This document shows positions 47,776-56,504 of a stretch of DNA of 64,000 bases, in pieces (within the stretch, counting starts at the first letter, position 1; every line of letters starts with the position of its first letter). Position numbers and translations under genes: made by a program. The DNA comes from Solihabitans fulvus (GTDB lineage: Bacteria; Actinomycetota; Actinomycetes; Mycobacteriales; Pseudonocardiaceae): the NCBI RefSeq assembly GCF_008386585.1, contig NZ_VUOB01000038.1:124001-188000 (forward strand), read 5' to 3'. The notes under the pieces were generated by a model. It was not told the DNA's origin. It saw only the letters and a list, made by a program, of their open reading frames with translations, and made no database searches.

Positions 47776-48630
47776 GTGACCGACCACGGGGCGAGGCAGG
47801 GCACGGTGCGGAGCAACTCGAATGGACGCGTTGACGTCGATGTGACCGACCTGGTCGTGCACATGGCGGACGTGAGCGTGCGACGAGGGCGGAACACGCT
47901 GCTCGGCGGCGTGCAATGGAGTGTTGAGCTGGACGAGCGCTGGGTGGTGCTCGGGCCCAACGGCGCTGGCAAGACCACGCTGTTGCGCCTGGCCGGCGCC
48001 GAGATGCACCCGACAGAGGGAACCGTGCACCTGCTCGGCGAGCAGCTGGGGCGGGTGGACGTGTTCGAGCTGCGGCCGAGGATCGGCCTGTGCTCCGCGG
48101 CGCTGGCCGCCCGCGTGCCGGCGCAGGAGAAGGTCGTCGACGTCGTGGTCAGCGCCGGGTACGCCGTGCTGGGCCGCTGGCGCGAGGACTACGACGAGCT
48201 GGACACCGGCCGGGCGCTGGAGCTGCTGGCGGCCCTCGGCGTCGACCACCTCGGCGACCGGCTGTTCGGCACGCTGTCCGAGGGCGAGCGCAAGCGCGTG
48301 CTGATCGCCAGGGCGCTGATGACCGACCCGGAGATGCTGCTGCTCGACGAGCCGGCGGCCGGGCTCGACCTCGGCGGCCGGGAGGACCTGGTCGCGCGGC
48401 TGTCCGAGCTGGCGCTCGACCCGGACGCGCCGGCGATGGTGCTGGTCACCCACCACGTCGAGGAGATCCCGCCCGGCTTCACCCACGCGCTGCTGCTGCG
48501 CGAGGGCGGGGTCGTCGCGCAGGGACTGCTGGACGAGGTGATCACGGCCGAGAACCTGTCCGCCACCTTCGGCCAGGACCTCGACCTACAGAAGGCTGGC
48601 GACCGCTTCTTCGCCCGCCGTCGCGTGTGA
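47776..48630 (+). CDS. ABC-type ATPase (Rv3041c-like)
   Basis: About 284 aa, a soluble ATP-binding cassette. Walker A GPNGAGKTTLL, signature LSEGERKRVLIARAL (an LSEGE variant of LSGGQ), Walker B MLLLDEPAAGLD and a switch His (LVTHHVEE). There is no permease gene beside it, as in M. tuberculosis Rv3041c. Its substrate or partner is unknown; it could be a molybdate/ModF-like or non-transport ATPase. GTG 47776 is used; GTG 47842 and ATG 47866 are alternatives. Confidence 0.85.
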   Translation: MTDHGARQGTVRSNSNGRVDVDVTDLVVHMADVSVRRGRNTLLGGVQWSVELDERWVVLGPNGAGKTTLLRLAGAEMHPTEGTVHLLGEQLGRVDVFELRPRIGLCSAALAARVPAQEKVVDVVVSAGYAVLGRWREDYDELDTGRALELLAALGVDHLGDRLFGTLSEGERKRVLIARALMTDPEMLLLDEPAAGLDLGGREDLVARLSELALDPDAPAMVLVTHHVEEIPPGFTHALLLREGGVVAQGLLDEVITAENLSATFGQDLDLQKAGDRFFARRRV

Positions 48631-48707
48631 GCTGTTCCACGAGGTGGGCTACCGCGCGGTAACCTGCCGTTGACTAGCGCTGGATCACGGTCGAGGAGGA
48701 CCTGGGG

Positions 48708-49487
48708 ATGGGCGAGTTCGTCAGGCTTGAGGTTGAGGGCGGCATCGGCACGATCCGGCTGGAACGGCCCCCGATGAACGCGCTCAACAAGCAGGTCCAG
48801 GAGGAGATCCGGGCCGCGGCGCACGAGGCGGCGCAGCGCGAGGACGTCCGCGCGGTGATCGTGTACGGCGGCGAGAAGGTGTTCGCGGCCGGCGCGGACA
48901 TCAAGGAGATGGTCGACATGTCCTACGTGGAGATGGCCGACCGCGCGCACGCGCTGTCGTCCTCCTTCGCGGCCGTCGCCGAGATCCCCAAGCCCACCGT
49001 CGCCGCGATCACCGGCTACGCCCTCGGCGGCGGCTTCGAGCTGGCGCTGTGCTGCGACCGCCGGATCGCCGGCGACAACGCCAAGGTCGGCCAGCCGGAG
49101 ATCCTGCTCGGCATCATCCCCGGCGCCGGCGGCACGCAGCGGCTGGCGCGGCTGGTCGGCCCGAGCAAGGCCAAGGACATCGTGTTCACCGGCCGGTTCG
49201 TCGGCGCCGAGGAGGCCCTGGCCATCGGCATGGTCGACCAGGTCGTCGCCCCCGACGAGGTGTACTCGGCGGCGCGCGCCTGGGCCGGCCAGTTCACCGG
49301 CGCGGCGTCCCGCGCCCTCGCCGCGGCGAAGGCGGCCATCGACGGCGGCCTCGACGGCGACCTGGCCAGCGGGCTGAAGCTGGAGAGCCACCTGTTCGCC
49401 GCGCTGTTCGCCACCGACGACCAGACGATCGGCATGCGGTCGTTCGTCGAGAGCGGCCCGGGCAAGGCCAACTTCACCGGGAAGTGA
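48708..49487 (+). CDS. Enoyl-CoA hydratase/isomerase
   Basis: A 259-aa crotonase-fold enzyme. Oxyanion-hole segments are FAAGADIKEM and ALGGGFELALCCD; both catalytic Glu residues are present (GGFEL and QPEILLGIIPGAGGTQRL), consistent with hydratase activity in fatty-acid beta-oxidation. ATG 48708 has GAGGAGGA at 48693-48700. It matches the position of echA17 (Rv3039c) in the M. tuberculosis order. It precedes two methyltransferase genes with very short spacing. Confidence 0.9.
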   Translation: MGEFVRLEVEGGIGTIRLERPPMNALNKQVQEEIRAAAHEAAQREDVRAVIVYGGEKVFAAGADIKEMVDMSYVEMADRAHALSSSFAAVAEIPKPTVAAITGYALGGGFELALCCDRRIAGDNAKVGQPEILLGIIPGAGGTQRLARLVGPSKAKDIVFTGRFVGAEEALAIGMVDQVVAPDEVYSAARAWAGQFTGAASRALAAAKAAIDGGLDGDLASGLKLESHLFAALFATDDQTIGMRSFVESGPGKANFTGK

Positions 49488-49492
49488 ACTCC

Positions 49493-50470
49493 GTGACCGA
49501 GAAGTCCGTGACCGCGAAGGCAGACCCGGCGCCCAACCCGCACGCCAGCGCGGAGCAGGTCGAGGCCGCCTGGCAGGACCCCAAGCTCGCCAACGTGCTC
49601 TACCACGACTGGGAAGCCAGTACGTACGACGAGAAGTGGTCGATCTCCTACGACGAGCGCTGCATCACCTACGCCGTCGACCGGTTCCGGCTTGCCGCAG
49701 GCGACGTCGGGCCGTACGAGCACGCGCTCGAACTGGGCAGCGGCACCGGTTTCTTCCTGCTGAACCTGATGCAGGGCGGCGTGGCCAGCAAGGGCTCGGT
49801 CACCGACCTGTCGCCCGGCATGGTGCAGGCCGCGCTGCGCAACGCCGAGCACCTCGGCCTCGACGTGGACGGCCGGGTCGCCGACGCCGAGCGGATCCCC
49901 TACGAGGACAACACCTTCGACCTGGTCGTCGGGCACGCCGTGCTGCACCACATCCCGGACGTGTCGGCGGCCATGCGCGAGGTGCTGCGGGTGCTCAAGC
50001 CGGGCGGGCGGTTCGTGTTCGCGGGCGAGCCGACCACGATCGGCGACTTCTACGCCCGCAAGCTCGGCCAGGCCACCTGGTGGCTGACCACCAACGTGAC
50101 CAAGGCCGTGCCGGTGCTCAACAGCTGGCGGCGCCCGCAGGAGGAGCTGGACGAGTCGTCCCGCGCCGCCGCGCTGGAGGCCGTGGTCGACATCCACACC
50201 TTCGACCCCGACGAGCTGGAGCGCACCGCGGTGCGGGCCGGCGCGGTGCGGGTCAGGGCCGTGACCGAGGAGCTGTCGGCCGCGCTGTTCGGCTGGCCGG
50301 TGCGGACCTTCGAGGCCGCGGTGCCGAGGGAGAAGCTCGGCTTCGGCTGGGCCATGTTCGCCTACCGGACCTGGCAGCGGCTGTCCTGGCTGGACGAGCA
50401 GGTGCTGTCGAAGGTGGTGCCGCGCAACCTGTTCTACAACGTGCTCATCGCCGGGACCAAGCCCGTCTAG
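49493..50470 (+). CDS. Class I SAM-dependent methyltransferase (Rv3038c-like)
   Basis: A 325-aa methyltransferase. Motif I is ALELGSGTGFFLLNLM, followed by GSVTDLSPGMVQAALRNAE, VADAERIPYEDNTFDLVVGHAVLHHIPD and VLKPGGRFVFAGEP. The long C-terminal extension (FLMA-type helices) is shared with the mycobacterial protein. GTG 49493 has GGGAAG upstream; GTG 49484 overlaps the hydratase stop. Substrate unknown. Confidence 0.85.
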   Translation: MTEKSVTAKADPAPNPHASAEQVEAAWQDPKLANVLYHDWEASTYDEKWSISYDERCITYAVDRFRLAAGDVGPYEHALELGSGTGFFLLNLMQGGVASKGSVTDLSPGMVQAALRNAEHLGLDVDGRVADAERIPYEDNTFDLVVGHAVLHHIPDVSAAMREVLRVLKPGGRFVFAGEPTTIGDFYARKLGQATWWLTTNVTKAVPVLNSWRRPQEELDESSRAAALEAVVDIHTFDPDELERTAVRAGAVRVRAVTEELSAALFGWPVRTFEAAVPREKLGFGWAMFAYRTWQRLSWLDEQVLSKVVPRNLFYNVLIAGTKPV

Positions 50471-50486
50471 TCGGGGCCGGCCGGAG

Positions 50487-51662
50487 TTGGGCTACGAGTT
50501 CACCCGCGAGGACGTCGCGTTCCTGCGGTCGGCGGCAGGCGGCCGCGCGCTGGCCGAGGTCGGCGCGCTGCCGCTGATCCCGGCCTCGCAACTGGCCGAC
50601 GTGGTCTCGGCGCGGCAGCTCGTCGGCGAGCGCTTCGCCACCGTGGTGGAAACCGTGCTGCTGCGCCGCCGCGCGGTGTCCAAAGTGGACGATTCGGCCG
50701 ACTGGCTGTTCACCGACGCCGCGCTCCAGCAGGCCACCGCGTCCGCCGTGACGGCGCACCGGGCCGCGCGGTTCGCCGGCCGCGACGTGCACGACGTGAC
50801 CTGCTCGGTCGGCGCCGACCTGGTCGGGCTGGCCAGGGTCGCCGCGCGGTGCGTCGGCTCGGACCTCGACCAGGTGCGGCTGGACATGGCCGCGCACAAC
50901 TGTGCGGTCGCCGGCGTCGGGCCGGTGCTCGCGCGGGCCGACGCGCTGCGGCCGGTCACCAGGGGCACGGCGGTCACCGCCGACCCCGCGCGCCGGGACG
51001 CGAGCGGGCGGCGGCGCTGGCAGCCCGGCGACTTCGCGCCGCCGCTGGACGAGCTGGCGGAGACCTATCGCGGCGTCGACCTCGCCGTGAAGTGCGCGCC
51101 GGGGCTGGACTTCGACATCGCGCCGTGGGCGGACGAGGTGGAGGTCGTGTCGCTGGACGGGCAGGTGCGCGAGGCGTGCCTGTGGACCGGCGGGCTCGCG
51201 ACCGCAGGCGTCCGGCGGCGGGCCACCGTGCTGCGCTCCGGAGGTCCACAGTGGACGGTCACGGATGCGGAGTCGGATGACTGCCCGGTGCGGGAGGTCG
51301 GGGAGTGGATCGTCGACCCCGACGGCGCGGTCGTGCGGTCCGGCCTGGTCCGCCAGTACGCGGCGCGGCACGGCCTCGGCCAGCTCGACGAGCACATCGC
51401 CTACCTCACCGGCGACACCCCGCCGCCGGGCATCCGGGCGTTCCGGGTGACCGAACACGGGCACTACAACGAGAAGACCCTGCGGGCGATGCTGCGCCGG
51501 CACGGGGTCGGCCGGCTGGAGATCCTGGTGCGCGGGCTGGACGTCGACCCCAACACGTTGCGCCGCAGGCTCAAGCTGGCCGGCCCCGCCGAGGCCACGG
51601 TGGTGCTGACCCGCGTCGGGCGCAGCCCCACCGCGTTCCTCTGCACGGCCCACCGCACCTGA
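50487..51662 (+). CDS. THUMP-like-domain SAM methyltransferase (Rv3037c-like)
   Basis: A 391-aa protein: an N-terminal THUMP-like/helical part, SAM motif VHDVTCSVGADLVGLARVA with VGSDLDQVRLDMAAHN, DPAR-type loop (TADPARRDASGRR) and a C-terminal domain ending ATVVLTRVGRSPTAFLCTAHRT. Rv3037c of M. tuberculosis has been placed with the MGLP genes. TTG 50487 start, 16 bp after the previous stop. Its 3' end lies at the edge of a tandem duplication, whose second copy repeats the last codons downstream. Confidence 0.82.
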   Translation: MGYEFTREDVAFLRSAAGGRALAEVGALPLIPASQLADVVSARQLVGERFATVVETVLLRRRAVSKVDDSADWLFTDAALQQATASAVTAHRAARFAGRDVHDVTCSVGADLVGLARVAARCVGSDLDQVRLDMAAHNCAVAGVGPVLARADALRPVTRGTAVTADPARRDASGRRRWQPGDFAPPLDELAETYRGVDLAVKCAPGLDFDIAPWADEVEVVSLDGQVREACLWTGGLATAGVRRRATVLRSGGPQWTVTDAESDDCPVREVGEWIVDPDGAVVRSGLVRQYAARHGLGQLDEHIAYLTGDTPPPGIRAFRVTEHGHYNEKTLRAMLRRHGVGRLEILVRGLDVDPNTLRRRLKLAGPAEATVVLTRVGRSPTAFLCTAHRT

Positions 51663-51800
51663 GCGTGCTGACCGTCCTGGCTTGTGCTGAGTGGTTCTAC
51701 AGAGTGCTGATCCGCGTCGGGCGCAGCCCCACCGCGTTCCTCTGCACGGCCCATCGCACCTGACCGTCCCGGCTTGTGCCGAGTCGTTCTACAGGGTGCT
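51603..51800. repeat. Tandem duplication at a convergent gene junction
   Basis: About 100 bp starting GTGCTGACCCGCGTCGGGCG (51603) is repeated at 51704 with some differences, including a 9-bp deletion and scattered substitutions. The unit holds the last 20 codons of the methyltransferase gene plus the last codons of the convergent nucleoside hydrolase gene (GTTCTACAG-GTGCTGA). The copy at 51704-51754 is a non-functional tail. Confidence 0.85.
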
Positions 51801-52754
51801 GAGCCGGTCGAGGACGAACTGTCGGAGGCCGTCGAGGTCGGTGTCCAGCGCGAAGTCGACGGCCTGCTCCTGATCGACGCCGTACTCCCTGTTGACCTCG
51901 GTGCGGCGGCGGTCCGCCACGGTCGCCCCTCGGCCAGGCCCGAACGTGCAGTCGACGTCCACCGGATACCTGGTGGTGCGCAGGATGCCCGGCCGCACCG
52001 CCTCCGCGACCGCGACCGCGTCGTGCAGCACCAGGCCGGGCCAGCCGAGCGACTGCGCGTAGTGCCGCTGGTACTCGGCGGTGAGCCCGACCAGGGCCGC
52101 CCCGACCGGCCCGGCGGCCTCGACCCGGCCGAGCCAGTCGAGGTCGACCGCGCAGCGCATGGTCAGGTCGAGCGGCACCAACACCGTCGGCAGGCGCTCC
52201 TCGGCCAGTACTCGGCGCGCGGCCTCCGGGTCGCTCCAGATGTTGAACTCCGCGGCCGCGCTGACGTTGCCGCCGCCGACCGCGCCGCCCATGATCACCA
52301 GCCGGCCGATCTTCTCCCGCGCCCAGGGGTGCGCGGCCAGCAGCAGCGCGACGTTGGTCAGCGGGCCGACCGCCGCGATGGTGACCGGCGCGGTCGCGGC
52401 GGCGAGCAGCTCGGTCATCAACGTGACCGCGTCCCTCGGATCGAGCGCGCGCGTCGGCTCGGGCAGCGTGTCCGAACGGCCGGACAGCCCGTCCGAGCCG
52501 TGCGCGTAGCGGGCCCGGTGCGGGTGCGGGTGCACCAGCGGCCGGTCCGCGCCTGCCGCCACCGGCACGTCCTCGCGGCCAAGCAGCGCGAGCAGCCGCC
52601 GCGCGTTGACGGTGGTCGCGGACAGCGGGACGTTGCCGAAGACGGTGGTCACGGCGAGCAGGTCGACCTCGGGGCTGGCGGCGGCGAGCGCGAGCGCGAA
52701 CGCGTCGTCAACGCCGGGGTCGGTGTCGATGATCAGCGGGGTCCTGGTGGTCAC
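51789..52754 (-). CDS. Nucleoside hydrolase
   Basis: A 321-aa inosine/uridine-preferring nucleoside hydrolase. The calcium-binding signature is IIDTDPGVDDAFAL near the N-terminus; AAVGPLTNVALLLAAHPW, MGGAVGGGN, EFNIWSDPEAA and VLHDAVAVAEA (Asp) complete the site. It salvages nucleobases. ATG... start at 52754 (read GTG/ATG on the minus strand, MTTRTPLIIDTD). It interrupts the otherwise Rv3037c-to-Rv3034c-like order and its 3' end is part of the duplicated junction, suggesting that it was inserted here. Confidence 0.9.
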   Translation of the reverse strand: MTTRTPLIIDTDPGVDDAFALALAAASPEVDLLAVTTVFGNVPLSATTVNARRLLALLGREDVPVAAGADRPLVHPHPHRARYAHGSDGLSGRSDTLPEPTRALDPRDAVTLMTELLAAATAPVTIAAVGPLTNVALLLAAHPWAREKIGRLVIMGGAVGGGNVSAAAEFNIWSDPEAARRVLAEERLPTVLVPLDLTMRCAVDLDWLGRVEAAGPVGAALVGLTAEYQRHYAQSLGWPGLVLHDAVAVAEAVRPGILRTTRYPVDVDCTFGPGRGATVADRRRTEVNREYGVDQEQAVDFALDTDLDGLRQFVLDRLSTL

Positions 52755-52835
52755 GTGATCGCATCCTGCCCGACCCCGCGCGGTCCCGTCGGGTGCGATA
52801 CGCGGAGTGCGTGCGCGACCGCGCTGCGCGCTCGA

Positions 52836-52849
52836 CTACCGTTCGGTAG
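52836..52849. promoter_or_regulatory. Palindrome at the acyltransferase start
   Basis: CTACCGTTCGGTAG, a 14-bp palindrome, ends two bases before the ATG at 52852 and would sit over the ribosome-binding region. No other Shine-Dalgarno sequence is visible, so the gene may be leaderless or controlled here. Confidence 0.3.
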
Positions 52850-52851
52850 CC

Positions 52852-53604
52852 ATGACCAGCATGTGGGGCGCGCCGATGGCGGAGCGGCTGCGATCGTGGC
52901 GCGGCGCGCGGCGCGATCCGGACCAGGCCAGGTTCCTGACGCTCGACTCGTTGCGTTGGGTGCTGCGGCACCGCGCGTACACGCCCTGGTACCTGGTCAG
53001 GTACTGGCGGCTGCTCCGGTTCCGGCTGGCCAACCCGCACGTGGTGCTGCGCGGCATGGTGTTCCTTGGCAAGCGCGTCGACCTGCACTGCCGGCCGGGC
53101 TACGGACGCCTGGAGATCGGCCGCTGGGTGCACATCGGCGACGGCAACGCGATCCGCTGCCACGAGGGCTCGCTGCGCCTCGGCGACAAGGTGGTGTTCG
53201 GCAAGGACAGCACGGTCAACTGCTACCTGGACATCGAGATCGGCGCGGCCACCCTGGTCGCGGACTGGACCTACATCTGCGACTTCGACCACGTCACCAG
53301 CGACATCCACCAGCCGATCAAGGACCAGGGCATCGTGAAGTCGCCGGTGCGGATCGGCCCGGACTGCTGGGTGGCCACCAAGGTCACCGTGCTGCGCGGC
53401 ACCAGGGTCGGCCGAGGCTGTGTGCTCGGCGCGCACGCCGTGGTGCGCGGGGACATCCCGGACTACTCGATCGCCGTCGGCGCGCCGGCCAGGGTGGTCC
53501 GCGACCGCAGCGCCGACTACGCCGCCGACGCCGACCGCCGCGCGGCGGTGGCGGACATGGCACGCAAGGCGTCCGAGGCGCTGAACCGCACGCTGGAGTC
53601 CTGA
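52852..53604 (+). CDS. Left-handed beta-helix acyltransferase (hexapeptide repeat)
   Basis: A 250-aa hexapeptide-repeat transferase. The repeats run from about residue 65 to 220: IGRWVHIGDGNAIRCHEG, LRLGDKVVFGKDSTVNC, IEIGAATLVADWTYICD, VRIGPDCWVATKVTVLRGTRVGRGCVLGAHAVV, ending IPDYSIAVGAPARVV. A helical N-terminal part precedes. The acetyl- or acyl-acceptor is a sugar in most relatives; by position it matches Rv3034c, an acetyltransferase assigned to MGLP synthesis. ATG 52852. Confidence 0.85.
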   Translation: MTSMWGAPMAERLRSWRGARRDPDQARFLTLDSLRWVLRHRAYTPWYLVRYWRLLRFRLANPHVVLRGMVFLGKRVDLHCRPGYGRLEIGRWVHIGDGNAIRCHEGSLRLGDKVVFGKDSTVNCYLDIEIGAATLVADWTYICDFDHVTSDIHQPIKDQGIVKSPVRIGPDCWVATKVTVLRGTRVGRGCVLGAHAVVRGDIPDYSIAVGAPARVVRDRSADYAADADRRAAVADMARKASEALNRTLES

Positions 53605-53689
53605 CGGCGGCGGTCGACAGCGGAGGCCCGGAACGGGTCCGCCGCACGCCTGACGCCTCGCTGACGGTCCCGCGCCCGCCCAGTTCCCG

Positions 53690-54943
53690 CTACGGACCGA
53701 AGGCGTTGCCGCTGGCGATCTTGGGGCGGCCGAGGGTCGCGGGGGCGGACACCGTGGCCTGTCGGTACACCTCGGCGGTCGCCTCGGCGATGCGCGTCCA
53801 GTCGAAGTCGGTGGCCAGCCGCGCCTTCGCGGCGCGCGCCCGTCGGGTCGCCGAGGGCCGGTCCGCCAACACGGAGTGCACGGCGTGCGCGAGGCCGTCC
53901 ACGTCGCCGGGCGCGAAGGACAGGCCGGTGCGGCCGTCGACCACGACCTCGCCGAGGCCGCCCGCCGTCGAGGCGACCAGGGGAGTGCCGGCGGCGGCCG
54001 CCTCCAACGCCACAATGCCGAACGGCTCGTACCTGCTCGGCAGCACCACGGCGTCGGCGGCCGACAGCACCGCGGCCAGCTCCCGATCGGACAGGTGACC
54101 GGCGAACTCCACCGCCCGCCGCACCCGGTGCTTGCGGGACTGCTCGACCAGCCAGGACGCGTGGCTGCCGTGCCCGGCGACGACCAGCCGCGTGCCGGGG
54201 TGGCTGCGGCGCACCTTCGGCAGCGCCGCGATCAGGTCCTGGACGCCCTTCTCCCACTCGAGCCGCCCGAAGAACAGCAGCAGCGGCTCGCCGCCCGGCG
54301 CGTACCGGTCCCGCGCCTGCGCGAGGTCGGCCGGGCGCACCCGCCAGCCCCGTGGCTCGATTCCGTTGTGCAGCACCGAGATCGTCGCCGGATCGACCTC
54401 GAACAGGTGCGACACCTCGGCGCGCATCGACGAGGAGCAGGTGATCACCGTGTCGGCCCGGTTCGCCAGCCACCACTCCACCGAGTGCACCTGCTGGTTC
54501 AGCGACTGGGTCAGCCAGCCGCTGTGCCGGCCAGCCTCGGTGGCGTGGATCGTCGCGACCAACGGCACCTCCGCCGCCTCGGCGAGCGCCACGGCCGGAT
54601 GCGTCACCAGCCAGTCGTGCGCGTGCACCACCTCGGGCCGCCAGCCGCCGAGCAACGCCAGCCCGGCGCGCACCATCGCGTGCCCCATGGCCAGCGTCCA
54701 CGCCACCAGGTCCCGCTCGAACACCAGGTGCGGCGGGTCCTCGGCGACCCGGATCACCCGCACGCCCTCGACCGACTCGTCGGTGGTCGGGTGCGTGCTC
54801 GCGTCGCTGCCGGCCTCCTGCCGGCACAGCACGACCACGTCGTGTCCCTGCTCGGCGAGCCGGCTGGCCAGCGCGTGCACGTGCCGGCCGAGCCCGCCGA
54901 CCACCACCGGTGGGTACTCCCAGGACAGCATCAGCACGCGCAT
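53690..54943 (-). CDS. GT4 alpha-1,4-glucosyltransferase (Rv3032-like)
   Basis: A 417-aa GT-B fold transferase. N-terminal domain: LMLSWEYPPVVVGGLGRHVHAL, VVHAHDWLVTHPAV. C-terminal domain: LFFGRLEWEKGVQDLIAAL and the E-x7-E motif region in SRYEPFGIVALEAAAAGTPLVAS. Related to GlgM and Rv3032; the adjacent GH57 and methyltransferase genes favour the Rv3032 role of elongating an alpha-1,4-glucan that becomes MGLP, although it could also feed ordinary glycogen. ATG 54943, GAGG upstream. It lies 31 bp after the GH57 gene on the same strand. Confidence 0.86.
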   Translation of the reverse strand: MRVLMLSWEYPPVVVGGLGRHVHALASRLAEQGHDVVVLCRQEAGSDASTHPTTDESVEGVRVIRVAEDPPHLVFERDLVAWTLAMGHAMVRAGLALLGGWRPEVVHAHDWLVTHPAVALAEAAEVPLVATIHATEAGRHSGWLTQSLNQQVHSVEWWLANRADTVITCSSSMRAEVSHLFEVDPATISVLHNGIEPRGWRVRPADLAQARDRYAPGGEPLLLFFGRLEWEKGVQDLIAALPKVRRSHPGTRLVVAGHGSHASWLVEQSRKHRVRRAVEFAGHLSDRELAAVLSAADAVVLPSRYEPFGIVALEAAAAGTPLVASTAGGLGEVVVDGRTGLSFAPGDVDGLAHAVHSVLADRPSATRRARAAKARLATDFDWTRIAEATAEVYRQATVSAPATLGRPKIASGNAFGP

Positions 54944-54974
54944 GACGGGCGATCCTCGCACTTCTCACGCAGGT

Positions 54975-56504
54975 TCATCGACGCATCAGGTCCCGTGCGT
55001 CCAGGTGGCCGAACGGTCCGTCGACCGCCCGCAGCTCCGCGGCCAGCGCGGCGGCGTGGTCCCGCCGGCCGGCGCGCAGCAGCGCGGCCAGCTCGGCGAA
55101 CCGCTCGCCGTGCACCTTCGCCCGGTGGCGGGCGTAGTCCGCGGCGGAGTCCTTGGTGACCATGAACGCCCAGTCGCTGGACAGCGCGAGCAGCGCCTCC
55201 CGCACCGTCTGGTCGAGGGCGGTGTCCCGAACGCCTCGGTCGCCCGCCAGGTCCACCGCGGCGAGGAGTTCGCGTTGCAGTGCGGTGTTCTCCGCCACCA
55301 GGTCGGCGACCTGCTCGCCGTCCCACACCCGCCAGTCCTTGCCGGAGCCCCAGGAGGACGCGGGCAGCTCGATCGGCTCGCCGACGTGGCCTGCGGCCAC
55401 CGCGCCGCGCAGCGAGCTGACCCGCACGCCCGCCTCGGGCAGCGCGCGCAGCACGGCCTCCAGCCACGCGGGGCCCTCGTGCCACCAGTGCCCGTACAGC
55501 TCGGTGTCGTAGGCGGCGACCACCATGCCTGGCCGGCCGTCCCGGTCGCGCAGCTCCCGCAGCCGCCGCACCACGGTGTCGACGAAGTCCTCGGCGTGCC
55601 GCTGGACCGCCTGTGCCGCAAGCGTTGGCTCGTAGGGCTTCTTGTCCTCCGGTGCGACGTCCCTGCCGGTCACCCGGGAGGGCTTGAGGCCGGTGGGGTG
55701 GTCGAAGGTGTGGAAGTCCCGGTACGCCGGGTCGCCGGGGTAGCCGACCTTGGGCGACCACACCCGGTAGGTCACCGACAGGTCGCGTCCGAAGCACAGC
55801 ACGTCCGAGGAACCGACCGGGTGCGCCCGCGCGGTGTCGCCGCGCAGCGCCGGACCGTCCACCAGGAACCGCCGCACCCCGGCCGCCGCGTAGTCGCGTT
55901 CCATGCCGGGCGCGTAGCCGCACTCGGGCGCCCAGATGCCCTCCGGTGCCGAGCCGAGCCGCAGCGCGGTGTCGGCCAGCCCGGTGCGCAGGGCGAAACC
56001 GCGCACCCGCTCGTCCAGCAGCGGCTGGAACGGGTGCGTCGCCGGCCCGCCGATCAGCTCGATGACACCGGCGTCGACCAGCGGGCGCAGCACCGGTGAG
56101 AAACCGTGCCGCCAGGTCGACTCGAACCGCTCGATCGACCAGGTCGCCCTGCGGAACTCGTCGGCGGACAGCTCGCGGAGTTCCGGTTCGGCGCGCGCCC
56201 ACCGGGTGCCGGCGTACTCGGCGCGCAGCCGCCAGTTGCCGAGCCAGTCGTGGAAGCCGCGCAGGCTGTAGGGATCGTCGAGCTGGGCGGCGAGCACCGG
56301 GGTGACGCCGAGGGTCAGCACGTCACGGAAACCCTGCTCGCCCAACCGTTGCAGCAGATCGATCAGCGGCAGGTAGGAGTGCGCCCACGCCTGGTAGAGC
56401 CACTCCTCGCCGACCGGCCACGCGCCGTGGTGCGCCAGCCACGGCAGGTGGCTGTGCAGCACCAGGCAGAAGGTGCCCTCGTCGCGTGGCTGCCCGCCGG
56501 TCAT
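54975..56504 (-). CDS. GH57 alpha-glucan branching enzyme (DUF1957, Rv3031-like)
   Basis: A 509-aa GH57 protein. The catalytic barrel has FCLVLHSHLPWLAHHG at the N-terminus, the nucleophile Glu in GIWAPECGYAPGME, and the acid Asp in VAAYDTELYGHWWHEGPAWL; a DUF1957 C-terminal helical domain ends LDARDLM. GH57 branching enzymes add alpha-1,6 branches; Rv3031 is assigned to MGLP biosynthesis. ATG 56504 overlaps the stop of the upstream methyltransferase (ATGA). It is the middle gene of a three-gene operon. Confidence 0.9.
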   Translation of the reverse strand: MTGGQPRDEGTFCLVLHSHLPWLAHHGAWPVGEEWLYQAWAHSYLPLIDLLQRLGEQGFRDVLTLGVTPVLAAQLDDPYSLRGFHDWLGNWRLRAEYAGTRWARAEPELRELSADEFRRATWSIERFESTWRHGFSPVLRPLVDAGVIELIGGPATHPFQPLLDERVRGFALRTGLADTALRLGSAPEGIWAPECGYAPGMERDYAAAGVRRFLVDGPALRGDTARAHPVGSSDVLCFGRDLSVTYRVWSPKVGYPGDPAYRDFHTFDHPTGLKPSRVTGRDVAPEDKKPYEPTLAAQAVQRHAEDFVDTVVRRLRELRDRDGRPGMVVAAYDTELYGHWWHEGPAWLEAVLRALPEAGVRVSSLRGAVAAGHVGEPIELPASSWGSGKDWRVWDGEQVADLVAENTALQRELLAAVDLAGDRGVRDTALDQTVREALLALSSDWAFMVTKDSAADYARHRAKVHGERFAELAALLRAGRRDHAAALAAELRAVDGPFGHLDARDLMRR

